Positions 1 through 8,731 of a stretch of 64,000 nucleotides of DNA are shown piece by piece. The translations under genes were made by a program, and so were the position numbers. The stretch comes from Butyrivibrio sp. VCD2006 (GTDB lineage: Bacteria; Bacillota; Clostridia; Lachnospirales; Lachnospiraceae): the NCBI RefSeq assembly GCF_000423925.1, contig NZ_AUIX01000015.1, positions 113,747 to 177,746 of the forward strand. The letters run 5' to 3'. The stretch's first letter is position 1; every line of letters starts with the position of its first letter. Below the pieces are notes generated by a model. The model saw only the letters and a program-made list of their open reading frames with translations, searched no databases and was not told the origin of the DNA.

Positions 1-387
1 AAGAGAGACATTAACGAGATTCATGAAATGCTAAAGGAATATAACCTCAGTAATCGTGAGGCTTCAAAGAATGTACCTATCGGTATATTTTATGAGGATG
101 AAAATAACAAGAAGTTAGCTGGACTCACCGGCGAAACTTTTGGTAATTGGCTTTGTATTCATTATCTTTTTGTTGCAGAACAATTAAGGAAGATGGGCAT
201 AGGAAGTGACTTATTAGCAGCTGCAGAAAAGGAAGCTAAGCAACGTGGATGTAAATATGCGTTTGTTGATACCTTTTCATTCCAGGCTCCTGAATTCTAT
301 AAAAAGCATGGATATAAAGAGGTCTTTTCTCTCAATGAATATCCATATACAGGTAAGAGGCATTATTACACAAAAGAATTAGAATAG
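1..387 (+). CDS. GNAT family N-acetyltransferase, 5' end cut by window edge
   Basis: The reading frame is open from the first base of the window, so the true start probably lies upstream. An ATG at 28 lies in the same frame but has no convincing ribosome-binding site. The visible part of about 128 residues is the C-terminal GNAT fold. A segment near FVAEQLRKMGIGSDLL carries the R-x-x-G-I-G pyrophosphate-binding loop for acetyl-CoA (motif A), and FYKKHGYKEV is the usual motif-B end. The family moves an acetyl group from acetyl-CoA to an amine; the substrate cannot be read from sequence. It is the first of several GNAT genes in the left third of the window. Confidence 0.85.
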   Translation, partial: KRDINEIHEMLKEYNLSNREASKNVPIGIFYEDENNKKLAGLTGETFGNWLCIHYLFVAEQLRKMGIGSDLLAAAEKEAKQRGCKYAFVDTFSFQAPEFYKKHGYKEVFSLNEYPYTGKRHYYTKELE

Positions 388-522
388 TTGAACTACCGGA
401 AGTTGTTAAGGGATTTTGAAGAGTAAATAAATTCAAGAAAACCAGGATTTTTGTTTCCTATTATTAAAGCGACTAAAGGAGGTCGTCGTGGGAAATAAAG
501 GACTTGACCAAACAGGCAGAGC

Positions 523-550
523 AGGGGCGTGAAAACGCCCTTGTTTTCTG
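523..550 (+). terminator. Probable rho-independent terminator
   Basis: The stem GGGCGT/ACGCCC closes on a GAAA tetraloop and is followed by TTGTTTTC. It lies between two GNAT genes in the 284-base gap 388-671. Confidence 0.6.
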
Positions 551-671
551 TATTTAAGTGTTGATGAAAGCAATATATTTCAAATATAATTAGAGCTATT
601 ATGAGTATAATTTGTAAATGAGAAGGAAAAATTGGGAGTTGTCAATTTTTCTTTACTTAGGGAGGAAGCCT

Positions 672-1268
672 ATGGAGATCATCATTCGAAAAGAGACGTC
701 GAATGATTTCAGAAAGGTTGAAGAGGCTACGAGGCAGGCATTTGGCTATCCTGAAAGGATAGAGCGTGGCGGGATAGGATGCCCGTATGAACATTGGATG
801 GTGAATGAACTTCGCAAAAGAGACGGGGTGAAGGACCTTAGCCTGGTAGCAACCGTTGGAGGGGAGATTATCGGGCATGTCATTTGCAGCAATGCCATAG
901 TTAAGAACGACGAAAATGAAAAAGCGGTGCAGAATCTTGGTCCTATCAGTGTTTTGCCGCAGTATCAGAAACAAGGCGTAGGGAAGGCTTTGATAAATGA
1001 ATTGATCAGGAATGCAAAGGAACAAGGCCATGGAGCATTTTTGTTTTTTGGGAGACCTGAATACTATCCGCAGTTTGGTTTTGTGGAAGCAGAAACCTTT
1101 GGGATAAGCGATTCTGAAGGATACAACTACCCATCTTTTATGGGAATGGAGTTGATTCCCGGATACTTGGGAGATGTTAGAGGCGGAAGATTTTATGAAT
1201 CTGACATCTATAATGATGAATTGAATCGAAATGCTGTAAGAAGATTTGATCAGCAATTTATTGATTAA
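672..1268 (+). CDS. GNAT family N-acetyltransferase (YhbS-like)
   Basis: This is a 198-residue cytoplasmic acetyltransferase. I chose ATG 672 because GGGAGG lies 5-10 bases upstream; an in-frame ATG at 618 has no such site and would add 18 unlikely residues. The acetyl-CoA loop QYQKQGVGKALI (Q-x-x-G-x-G) follows the LGPISVLP strand, and FGRPEYYPQFGF is the conserved C-terminal motif of the YhbS-type branch, which is also seen in the gene at 16054. Substrate unknown. The next gene begins 12 bases downstream, so the two are probably cotranscribed. Confidence 0.88.
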   Translation: MEIIIRKETSNDFRKVEEATRQAFGYPERIERGGIGCPYEHWMVNELRKRDGVKDLSLVATVGGEIIGHVICSNAIVKNDENEKAVQNLGPISVLPQYQKQGVGKALINELIRNAKEQGHGAFLFFGRPEYYPQFGFVEAETFGISDSEGYNYPSFMGMELIPGYLGDVRGGRFYESDIYNDELNRNAVRRFDQQFID

Positions 1269-1280
1269 AATGGAGAATTA

Positions 1281-1769
1281 ATGGGAAAAGTATATTTGAT
1301 ATGCGGGAAAATATGTAGTGGAAAAACATATTATGCGAAAGCACTTAAAGAGAAATACAACGCAGTCATTCTATCAACAGATGAGGTGACGTATGATTTG
1401 ATTAATAATGAGCAGGGAGAATTCTATAATGTTTTTGCTCAGCGTGTGAATAATTATCTGAAAAAGAAAGCTGCAGAGATCTGTAAAGCAGGCGCCAATG
1501 TTATATTGGATTGGGGATTTTGGACTAAAGAGAACAGAACCGATATTTCAACATATTTAAAATCATGTGATGTAAGCTATGAATGGCATTATATTGATGC
1601 CAATGATGATACCTGGAACCGTAATATAGAAGAGCGCAATAAAAGAATCGAAGAAGGAAATGGCGGTTCAGACTTTTATGTTGATGAGGGGTTGCTAAAT
1701 AAGCTACTTTCAATGTTTGAAATACCTGACAAATCTGAAATAGATGTCTGGTATGAATTGAAGCGCTAA
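1281..1769 (+). CDS. P-loop AAA/zeta-toxin-like kinase
   Basis: This is a 162-residue protein beginning MGKVYLICGKICSGKTYYAK. The Walker A motif GKICSGKT is at residues 9-16. VILDWGFWTKENR looks like the Walker B and substrate region of small-molecule kinases related to chloramphenicol phosphotransferase and zeta toxin. The C-terminal half is rich in R and E (NRNIEERNKRIEEG), consistent with a lid segment. It probably phosphorylates a small metabolite or drug. It starts 12 bases after a GNAT gene, so the two form a likely pair. There is no antitoxin-like partner, so a toxin role is not supported. Confidence 0.75.
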   Translation: MGKVYLICGKICSGKTYYAKALKEKYNAVILSTDEVTYDLINNEQGEFYNVFAQRVNNYLKKKAAEICKAGANVILDWGFWTKENRTDISTYLKSCDVSYEWHYIDANDDTWNRNIEERNKRIEEGNGGSDFYVDEGLLNKLLSMFEIPDKSEIDVWYELKR

Positions 1770-1927
1770 TTCAGATATAACCTTATCCGGATGCAGAGGA
1801 ATCATATTATTTTTTCCGTACACAGACTCTATAGAGTGGCTTTGGTATCCGCTTCCGAAAAGTAGTGGAGACAGAGGTCTGCAATAATGATCTCGATGGT
1901 ACGGTAGATCAGCTGTTTAGAAAAAAC

Positions 1928-1937
1928 TTGGTATAAT
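1928..1937 (+). promoter_or_regulatory. Probable extended -10 promoter for the GH39 gene
   Basis: TTGGTATAAT has a TG one base before TATAAT at 1932-1937, a classical extended -10, 76 bases before the start at 2013. No good -35 is visible. The same TTGGTATAAT string recurs before the gene at 61220. Confidence 0.5.
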
Positions 1938-2012
1938 ATTTTGCATTGCTCTAAGGGGTTTTGAGGCTTTGCGGATTTTATAATAATAAAAAACTAGATT
2001 GGGGTAGACAAA

Positions 2013-3560
2013 ATGGAAACAGAAAAAATAGTAGTGGATGCGACAGCGAGCGTATCTTTCAACAATAACGTAGATTATTGCGTGGGCACAGGTCGACTGG
2101 GTCTTGCTCTTACGGAGGAATATCTAAAAGAGCTTAAATTTGTGCAAGACATGATCGGCTTTTCCTATATCAGAGGCCATGGCCTTTTTTCAGATGATGT
2201 GGCTATTTACCATGAGTATGAGGAAAATGGCGAAAACAAGGTAGAGTATAACTATACTTACATAGACAGGATTTTTGACAGGTTCTTAGAGCTTGGAATT
2301 CGTCCATATCTTGAACTTGGCTTTATGCCGGAGCAGCTTGCAAGCGGCACTCAGACTATCTTTTACTGGAAGGGAAACACCACTCCTCCGAAGGAATATA
2401 AGAAATGGACGGACATGGTTATTGCTCTGCTTGAGCATTTGAGAGGCCGCTACGGTGAGGAAGTTACGGACTGGCCTATTGAAGTGTGGAATGAGCCAAA
2501 TCTTCCCGGCTTTTGGTATAAGGCTGATATGGAGGAGTATTGCAAATTATTTAAAGAGACCTTCTTGGCAATAAAGGACTACGACGCACGCTTTAAGGTG
2601 GGCGGTCCTGCAATCTGCGGTGTCAGAGATGCAGAGTGGATTAAGGGGTTCCTTGATTTTTGTAAAAAAGAGGGAATTCATCCCGACAGGATTACGAGAC
2701 ATCATTATACGGTGGAATTTCCTGAGAGAATCGGTCACTATGACTACTCAAAGCTTGAGGATTCTAAGATGCGCTTTGAAAATCTTCAGTCCACAAGAGA
2801 TATTGTGGATTCTTATGAGGAGTTTAAGGGACTGCCTATTCACCTCACAGAGTTTAGCACTTCTTACACACCAAGAGGCGTGATTCATGATACCAACATC
2901 AATGCAGCTTACCTTGCTAGGCAGCTTGCAGGTCTTGGGGATGTGAATGAGGCTTATTCATACTGGACTTTCGGTGATGTATTTGAGGAGCAGGGTGTTC
3001 AGAATTCCTTATTCCACGGCGGATTTGGCATGGTGGCAGCAGGCAATATTCCAAAACCAACCTTCTGGACATTCTACTTCTTCAAGCAGCTTAAGCTCTT
3101 TAGCCAGAAATGTGTTTATAGAGATGATAATGCTGTAATAGTTAAGAGCGACAAGGGCTTTGCAGGAATTCTCTGGAACATAGACGAAGGAGACAGGGTT
3201 AAAGAGATTTCTTTTAATCTTATAGCTGAGGAAAATGAGTACACACTGATAACCAAGACTGTGGATGAGACATGCTGTAATCCGCTTAAATTATGGCATG
3301 ATCTGGGAGAGCCTGCTTATCCGACGAAGGAAGAGACTGAGCTTATAAAGAGTGCAGCCTGGCCGCTTGTTACGAGCAGTGTTGTGATGGCTGGAGGCGT
3401 GGCCTGTTCTGATGCTAACGCTAATAAAAATGCTGATAGTAACAAAACACTCATATCTGTACCTGTAAGAAATAACGGTGTTGTATATTTCACGCTCACC
3501 AAGAGAAATTTCACACCGGACAGAGGTTACGACTACGACAAGGTAGTTACATTTCACTAA
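2013..3560 (+). CDS. xynB: Beta-xylosidase, glycoside hydrolase family 39
   Basis: This is a 515-residue cytoplasmic enzyme without a signal peptide. It would hydrolyse imported xylobiose and short xylo-oligosaccharides to xylose with retention of configuration. The acid/base Glu161 sits in EVWNEPNLPGFW and the nucleophile Glu280 in IHLTEFSTSY. The spacing and positions are close to those known for GH39 xylosidases. The N-terminal TIM barrel is followed by a beta-rich C-terminal domain. The gene stands alone behind its own extended -10 promoter. It is functionally linked to the secreted xylanase at 31112, which would supply its substrates. The family also contains alpha-L-iduronidases, but the bacterial length and motifs favour xylosidase. 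Confidence 0.9.
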   Translation: METEKIVVDATASVSFNNNVDYCVGTGRLGLALTEEYLKELKFVQDMIGFSYIRGHGLFSDDVAIYHEYEENGENKVEYNYTYIDRIFDRFLELGIRPYLELGFMPEQLASGTQTIFYWKGNTTPPKEYKKWTDMVIALLEHLRGRYGEEVTDWPIEVWNEPNLPGFWYKADMEEYCKLFKETFLAIKDYDARFKVGGPAICGVRDAEWIKGFLDFCKKEGIHPDRITRHHYTVEFPERIGHYDYSKLEDSKMRFENLQSTRDIVDSYEEFKGLPIHLTEFSTSYTPRGVIHDTNINAAYLARQLAGLGDVNEAYSYWTFGDVFEEQGVQNSLFHGGFGMVAAGNIPKPTFWTFYFFKQLKLFSQKCVYRDDNAVIVKSDKGFAGILWNIDEGDRVKEISFNLIAEENEYTLITKTVDETCCNPLKLWHDLGEPAYPTKEETELIKSAAWPLVTSSVVMAGGVACSDANANKNADSNKTLISVPVRNNGVVYFTLTKRNFTPDRGYDYDKVVTFH

Positions 3561-3651
3561 ATTTTTATAAAAAAATAAGATACGCTTTAATAATATGAAA
3601 AATGTATGCCATTGATATTTAACAGACGGATTATTGCCTACTTTATGTTAT

Positions 3652-3657
3652 TATAAT
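3652..3657 (+). promoter_or_regulatory. Probable -10 box for the hybrid kinase gene
   Basis: A perfect TATAAT lies 47 bases before the GTG at 3704. It overlaps an in-frame ATG at 3656, which argues that translation starts at 3704. No clear -35 is visible. Confidence 0.45.
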
Positions 3658-3703
3658 GATAACATCGTGCCATTTTTCTTTGCTGGAAACCGGAGGGCAG
3701 AGG

Positions 3704-6292
3704 GTGAAAAGAGGGCTGATTATAATAATAAATCTTTTGATAATGGGATCCATTCTGTTCTTTATCATCAGGTATGCGAATATTAAGGCGGAAGAGAGCA
3801 ACAAAAATGCGATCATCGCCTTTGAAAAGATGACTGTAACTACAAATCAGATTATCGCCAATTACCTTGAGGATGAACAGCATCTTTGTGATATATGGGC
3901 GAACTATATCAATCGTTCAGCGGAAGGTGGCACTCCAATGACTGCCGAGGACGCTGTATCATTCATCAGAAAGGCAAAGGTGTCTTCAGAGATTGAGGGG
4001 CACCTTATCTTTCTTGACACTTCAGGGCGGGAAGGCATATCCACTGCAGCCAAGGTATCTGACCCCAATGTATACACGGTTTCTTACAAGAATATAAATA
4101 TTTTTGACAATATTGAAGATGAGTCTGATACGGATGAAGTAGTCAGCCTCACAAGAGCCTATACAAACCCCATGAACGGAGTGCAGTCTATTGCATTCCT
4201 GAATAAAGTGACTGTTTTTGACGAAGAAAGAGGTGAGACAAGGGAAGGCCTTTTGCTGCGCGTTGTTCCGTTAAGTCGCCTTGAACAAAAGCTTGTTTTC
4301 TTAAAAGGTGAGTACGAGAACGTTGAGATAAGTATCGTGGACAAAGAGGGTAATTACGTAGTTCATGGTAAGTCCTTTAAGAACAGTAATTTCTTTGAGT
4401 ACTACAAGTCTTATAATACATCTACGTCAGAAGAATATGAGCATGTGATCAAAGAGATAGCCGGTGGTACAGGCACCATGCCGATCAAGAACTTTAAGAA
4501 AGAGGACTGTATTTTATCGTACACTCCTCTTGAGACTATGACGACATGGTTCCTGCTGGCGTATATACCTGCAAAGGATCTGGTGGTAAGCAGGTCGATA
4601 GACTGGCAGCTTCTTGGTATAGCATCAATTGGCTTTTTACTTCTTTTGATATTCAATTCGATTGTCATGATGATCTACAACCGCGAGCTCTCAGAGGCTG
4701 CGAAGCAGGCAAATCAGGCAAATGAGGCCAAATCTAACTTTTTATCTACTATGTCCCATGACATCCGTACGCCTATGAATGCAATTCTGGGCTTAAATGA
4801 GATGGTCCTTAGGGATTCTCGGGATGACAATATCAGAATGTATGCGGAGAGTATAAAAACTGCGGGAAGTACGCTCCTTAGCATCATCAACGATATTCTT
4901 GATTTTTCCAAAATAGAGGCCGGCAAAATGGAAATTATAAACGTTGAATACAGTTTTGCCTCCCTTCTTAATGACCTTGTAAATATGGTGCAAAAGAAAG
5001 CGGAAGACAAAGACCTTTCTTTTAATCTGGATATAGACAGGAGTATTCCCAGTGTCCTTTACGGAGACGAGATCAGGATCAAACAGGTCATCATAAATAT
5101 TCTCTCGAATGCCGTAAAATATACAAAGCAGGGAGCCGTAACATTTTCTGTACATGCTAATAAGCTCCAGGATAAGCCGGATATCGTCATGCTAAAAGTC
5201 AGTGTTGCGGACACCGGTATAGGTATAAAACCTGAAGACCTTGACAAGCTGTTTGTTGCTTTTGAACGTATTGAGGAAAAAAGGAATAGGAACGTTGAGG
5301 GCACGGGTCTTGGAATGACCATTGTTCAGCGGTTTCTTGACATGATGGGGAGTCATCTTGAGGTTGAGAGCGAATATGGTAAGGGCTCAGTATTTTCCTT
5401 TGAACTTGAGCAGAAGGTCGTTAAATGGGATCCCATTGGAGATTTCGAGGAGGCCTTCAAACGTTCAATAATTGAAAGGAAGAACTATCATGAGAAGTTC
5501 ACGGCACCGGATGCTAGAGTACTTGTGGTAGATGATACTCCTGTTAATCTTACTGTGTTTGTAAACCTGCTTAAAAAGACAGGGCTAAAGATCGATACGG
5601 CTGAAAGTGGTGATGAATGTATATCACTTTTTACTAAAAATAAATACGATGCAATTTTCCTGGACCATATGATGCCTGATAAAGATGGTATTGAGACGCT
5701 CATGGAGATAAAGGCCATAACGGATACACCGAATATAGGGACTCCGGTAATCTGTCTTACTGCCAATGCGATATCGGGTATGCGGGAGATGTATACAAAT
5801 GCAGGATTTGATGACTATCTCACCAAGCCGATTGACGCAGAACGACTGGAGATGATGCTGCTACAGTATCTTCCGAAGGATAAGGTGATCATTGCATCTG
5901 ATGACGATGACACTGAAGAATATGCACTTCCAAAATTCCTATATGATATTAAGGAGTTGGATTTAGACTCGGGGATTTCATATTGCGGCGACGAGGAGGA
6001 TTATCTGGAGACTCTGGAGACGTTCCTTGGAAGTGCTAAGAAAAAAGCGGACGAGATTGAGAAATACTGGTCTGAAAGAGATTTAAAGAACGTAACAATA
6101 AAGGTTCATGGGCTTAAGAGCTCTTCAAGAGCGATAGGCGCATTAGAATTGGGAACACTAGCCGAAAGGCTTGAGAAGGCCGGAAACAGCAGTGACGAGG
6201 AAGTGCTGGATAAAGAACTGGGAGAACTACTTTCCAGGTACAGACAGCTGGCGAAGGATCTTGAACCTTTAAATGACCTGGATGATATCTGA
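3704..6292 (+). CDS. Membrane hybrid sensor histidine kinase (HisKA-HATPase-REC-HPt)
   Basis: This is an 862-residue protein. I chose GTG 3704 because GGAGGGCAGAG lies just upstream and a membrane segment follows at once. Order: TM1 (about 4-21), extracytoplasmic sensor of about 270 residues (Cache-like, by inference), TM2 (about 301-325), DHp with His352 in MSHDIRTPMN, HATPase with the GTGLGMTI box, a receiver with Asp654 in FLDHMMPDKDG, and an HPt domain with His802 in VHGLKSSSRAIGA. The relay His-Asp-His is therefore complete inside one chain, and the final acceptor receiver must be elsewhere. The next gene, 42 bases downstream, encodes a solute-binding lipoprotein and may supply the ligand-bound partner. 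Confidence 0.9.
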   Translation: MKRGLIIIINLLIMGSILFFIIRYANIKAEESNKNAIIAFEKMTVTTNQIIANYLEDEQHLCDIWANYINRSAEGGTPMTAEDAVSFIRKAKVSSEIEGHLIFLDTSGREGISTAAKVSDPNVYTVSYKNINIFDNIEDESDTDEVVSLTRAYTNPMNGVQSIAFLNKVTVFDEERGETREGLLLRVVPLSRLEQKLVFLKGEYENVEISIVDKEGNYVVHGKSFKNSNFFEYYKSYNTSTSEEYEHVIKEIAGGTGTMPIKNFKKEDCILSYTPLETMTTWFLLAYIPAKDLVVSRSIDWQLLGIASIGFLLLLIFNSIVMMIYNRELSEAAKQANQANEAKSNFLSTMSHDIRTPMNAILGLNEMVLRDSRDDNIRMYAESIKTAGSTLLSIINDILDFSKIEAGKMEIINVEYSFASLLNDLVNMVQKKAEDKDLSFNLDIDRSIPSVLYGDEIRIKQVIINILSNAVKYTKQGAVTFSVHANKLQDKPDIVMLKVSVADTGIGIKPEDLDKLFVAFERIEEKRNRNVEGTGLGMTIVQRFLDMMGSHLEVESEYGKGSVFSFELEQKVVKWDPIGDFEEAFKRSIIERKNYHEKFTAPDARVLVVDDTPVNLTVFVNLLKKTGLKIDTAESGDECISLFTKNKYDAIFLDHMMPDKDGIETLMEIKAITDTPNIGTPVICLTANAISGMREMYTNAGFDDYLTKPIDAERLEMMLLQYLPKDKVIIASDDDDTEEYALPKFLYDIKELDLDSGISYCGDEEDYLETLETFLGSAKKKADEIEKYWSERDLKNVTIKVHGLKSSSRAIGALELGTLAERLEKAGNSSDEEVLDKELGELLSRYRQLAKDLEPLNDLDDI

Positions 6293-6334
6293 AAAGTGGA
6301 TGATTTTCATTGAGTATAAGTGGAGGTATTGCTT

Positions 6335-7633
6335 ATGACAAAGACAGCTAAGACGTTATTTTCTTTGAGCATGGTCGCTATGCTTCTTTTAGAGGGCTGT
6401 GGCAGCGGGAAGAAAGCGGAAGTTCCTTTTGAACCAAAGTATGACAAGGATACGGAGTTTTCTTTGACTGTTGCGGGTAGTTACGGTAACTTTGAGTCGC
6501 TTGAAGCAGAGTTTGAGCGCTTTTACGAATACTACCCAAACGCAAATCTGCAGTATGTCACAATGGATGATTACAATAACGTCATATCCAGCGCTATTGT
6601 AAACAGCGAGCCGCCGGATATTTTCACGACTAACAGCTATATGATCGGCAATGAAATGTATGACGATATGTTTGAAGCCTGCGAGGTTTTGTCAGATTCT
6701 TCTGTTGGCATTGATTATTCCTGCATTAGGGAATCACTGATCAGAACTACGGATTCGGGTGATGTTGTTATGCTCCCGATTTTTACCACATCCTACGGAA
6801 TGCTAGTCAATATGGACATCTTTGAGAAGGAAGGATTAAAGGTTCCGACTAACTTTAAAGAGCTAATGGATGTTTGCACCAAGCTTAAAAATGCGGGATA
6901 TGAATCTCCTGTGATGGGAACGGACAGATTCAGCGGATCGGGACTCTTTAATTGCTTTGTCTATCCGATGTATGCGTATAATGTTATTAAGAATAGCGAT
7001 AAAATTGACGACCTCAACAATTTAGAGCCATCAGCAGGTGAGCTGATGCGCCCTTCATTAGAGAGACTATATGAATTTGTGAACTCTGACTGCATTGATG
7101 TGGCAAAATGTGAGGAGGAGATAGTAGACGAATATGACTCCGTAATCATGAGATTTTTTGAGGGCGACGTACCGATGATGCTTGCTACCGGTGATGTGGT
7201 TTCGGGAACGGCAAAGAGAGAGAGTAAGTCTGATGCTTTTTCTGCGAATCCGTTCAAGTATAGATTCTTCACAGCACCTGCCGGGGACGATGGTGGATAT
7301 TTTATCAACTCGATCAGCATCTGTTTTTCAGTAAATAAAAACAGCAGGAATATCGATATGGCCAATGAATTTATGCGGTTTCTTATCAGTAAGAAGGAGC
7401 TTGATAATATGGCCGGATTAAAGCGCCTTATCACGCCTGTAGATGATTTTTCGGCTGACGAACTATATTCGGCACTTGCTGATGTACCGGACGACAGGAG
7501 CTTTAGTGACAAGGAAACCGGTCTTCTGGATCAGGCAGTCAGACAATTCAGGGCTGCTATTTATGCTGTCGGCAACGGGACAATGACAGTGGATGAGGCT
7601 GTTGCAGCTTACGGAAGTATCCCTGAGGAATAG
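6335..7633 (+). CDS. Extracellular solute-binding lipoprotein (ABC type 1 family)
   Basis: This is a 432-residue exported protein. ATG 6335 follows GGAGG at 6322-6326; a GTG at 6320 overlaps that site and is rejected. The N-terminus MTKTAKTLFSLSMVAMLLLEGC is a lipoprotein signal with the lipobox LEGC. The rest reads as a bacterial sugar/oligosaccharide-binding protein (DIFTTNSYMIGNE, LPIFTTSYGMLVNMDIFEKEG). No permease or ATPase gene is nearby. Its place directly after the hybrid kinase suggests a sensory accessory protein rather than a transport subunit, but a remote transporter cannot be excluded. Confidence 0.85.
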   Translation: MTKTAKTLFSLSMVAMLLLEGCGSGKKAEVPFEPKYDKDTEFSLTVAGSYGNFESLEAEFERFYEYYPNANLQYVTMDDYNNVISSAIVNSEPPDIFTTNSYMIGNEMYDDMFEACEVLSDSSVGIDYSCIRESLIRTTDSGDVVMLPIFTTSYGMLVNMDIFEKEGLKVPTNFKELMDVCTKLKNAGYESPVMGTDRFSGSGLFNCFVYPMYAYNVIKNSDKIDDLNNLEPSAGELMRPSLERLYEFVNSDCIDVAKCEEEIVDEYDSVIMRFFEGDVPMMLATGDVVSGTAKRESKSDAFSANPFKYRFFTAPAGDDGGYFINSISICFSVNKNSRNIDMANEFMRFLISKKELDNMAGLKRLITPVDDFSADELYSALADVPDDRSFSDKETGLLDQAVRQFRAAIYAVGNGTMTVDEAVAAYGSIPEE

Positions 7634-7760
7634 AACAGAATTCATTCTCTAGATTAATTATAATCAAAGAGGAGATTGCGATAGCGCATTCAAAAGCGTA
7701 CTATCTTATTAGGGTAGGAGAAGGAGGAAAACGTATGAAAAGATATGTAATCGCTCAGTA

Positions 7761-7797
7761 ATCTGAGCTTAAAATACAATAATCATTAAGCTCAGAT
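7761..7797. repeat. 12-bp perfect inverted repeat
   Basis: ATCTGAGCTTAA at 7761-7772 is mirrored by TTAAGCTCAGAT at 7786-7797 with a 13-base loop and no T-run. It may be an operator or a weak terminator before the gene at 7825. The left arm starts 2 bases after an eight-codon ORF (MKRYVIAQ, ATG 7735) that has a strong AAGGAGG site. Confidence 0.5.
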
Positions 7798-7824
7798 GGA
7801 TCCGAAAAAAGACAGGAGGATTTG

Positions 7825-8121
7825 ATGAGCTATTTAAAAGCAGAAGATATTCTGCCACAAGAACTGATTGAAGCTATTCAGCAGTATGTAAATGGGACAA
7901 ATATCTATATCCCATGTATAGACAAAAAAGATTGGGGGAGCAGGACCTGCTCAAAGAGATATTATGAATTAAGGAATCAGGAGATTCATGCACAATATAT
8001 GGAAGGAATGTCAGTGGCTTGCTTGGCTGAAAAGTATTCACTTTCCGAGAAAACTATATATAAGATTCTGAGTAAATTCCATATTGGTGCTACAGGTGAA
8101 ATTAATAAGTCATTTGCTTAA
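7825..8121 (+). CDS. CD3324-family / Mor-like HTH protein
   Basis: This is a 98-residue cytoplasmic protein starting MSYLKAEDILPQELIEAIQQ. CAGGAGGA lies 4-11 bases before ATG 7825. The N-terminal segment and the C-terminal helix-turn-helix (GMSVACLAEKYSLSEKTIYKILSKF region, residues about 67-92) match the small Mor-activator-like proteins known as the CD3324 family in clostridia. It is probably a DNA-binding regulator. It is followed by a terminator at 8151, so it appears to be monocistronic. Function in this family is not established. Confidence 0.75.
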   Translation: MSYLKAEDILPQELIEAIQQYVNGTNIYIPCIDKKDWGSRTCSKRYYELRNQEIHAQYMEGMSVACLAEKYSLSEKTIYKILSKFHIGATGEINKSFA

Positions 8122-8150
8122 AAGTATTGCTGATAAAAACTATTGTAAAA

Positions 8151-8190
8151 GGTTCGAATGGGAGAAGAGCTTCCGTTCGAATCTTTTTTG
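8151..8190 (+). terminator. Rho-independent terminator
   Basis: A 14-bp stem with three wobble pairs (GGTTCGAATGGGAG with CTTCCGTTCGAATC) is followed by TTTTTT. It ends the gene at 7825. Confidence 0.85.
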
Positions 8191-8209
8191 TTAAGGAGAT
8201 AAGAGCGAA

Positions 8210-8722
8210 ATGAGAATTGAGACCGATAGATTAGAGATTAAAGAATTTACACTGGATATGGCATATGATGTTCACAAGAACTCGCTGGATGAGGATAACA
8301 GGAGATTTGTACCGGATGAGGTTTTTGAGACAGAAGAGGATGCAAAAGAGACGATAGAATTCCTGATGTCACAGTATGGCAGTGCAGATGGACCTTTGGT
8401 ATATCCTGTGTTTGTAAAAGAAGACAACAAAAATATAGGCTATGTCCAGATGGTTCCGATCGATGATGGTAAGTGGGAAATTGGATACCATATTGCGAAA
8501 GATTATACAAGAAAAGGCTATGCCACAGAGGCAGTGACTGCCTTTTTACCTGTTGTGGCGGGGGTTGTGAACACAAAAGAAGTGTATGGCATTTGCCTAA
8601 GTGAAAATGTGGCATCCAAGCACGTACTTAATAAATGCGGCTTTGAAGCCATTTTTGAAGGCCTTGGTGATTACCAGGGAGAAAAGCGAGAGATATTTAG
8701 GAGTGTATGGAAAAGTAAGTAA
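8210..8722 (+). CDS. GNAT N-acetyltransferase, RimJ/RimL type
   Basis: This is a 170-residue protein starting MRIETDRLEIKEFTLDMA, a typical RimJ/RimL opening. The acetyl-CoA loop is YTRKGYATEAVTAF and the C-terminal motif is NVASKHVLNKCGFE. AAGGAGAT precedes the start. The family acetylates N-terminal or side-chain amines of proteins, or small molecules. The gene at 8732 begins 9 bases after its stop, so the two are probably one operon with the PHP gene. Confidence 0.9.
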   Translation: MRIETDRLEIKEFTLDMAYDVHKNSLDEDNRRFVPDEVFETEEDAKETIEFLMSQYGSADGPLVYPVFVKEDNKNIGYVQMVPIDDGKWEIGYHIAKDYTRKGYATEAVTAFLPVVAGVVNTKEVYGICLSENVASKHVLNKCGFEAIFEGLGDYQGEKREIFRSVWKSK

Positions 8723-8731
8723 GGAGAAAAA

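Noticed and set aside
488..532. 14-codon ORF with a strong AGGAGG site and GTG start
   Set aside because: It is too short, has no family and runs into a terminator stem; perhaps a gene remnant or leader peptide, but not supportable.
657..1256. 199-residue minus-strand ORF
   Set aside because: It lies opposite a clear GNAT gene, has no ribosome-binding site and shows no recognisable motif.
1281..1769. Zeta-type toxin of a toxin-antitoxin pair
   Set aside because: There is no adjacent antitoxin-like gene; the upstream neighbour is a GNAT enzyme.
6961..7512. 183-residue minus-strand ORF
   Set aside because: It is a shadow of the solute-binding protein gene, Ser/Leu-rich with no family signal.
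7735..7761. Eight-codon ORF (MKRYVIAQ) with AAGGAGG
   Set aside because: A strong ribosome site alone does not prove a gene; it could be the start of a deleted gene.
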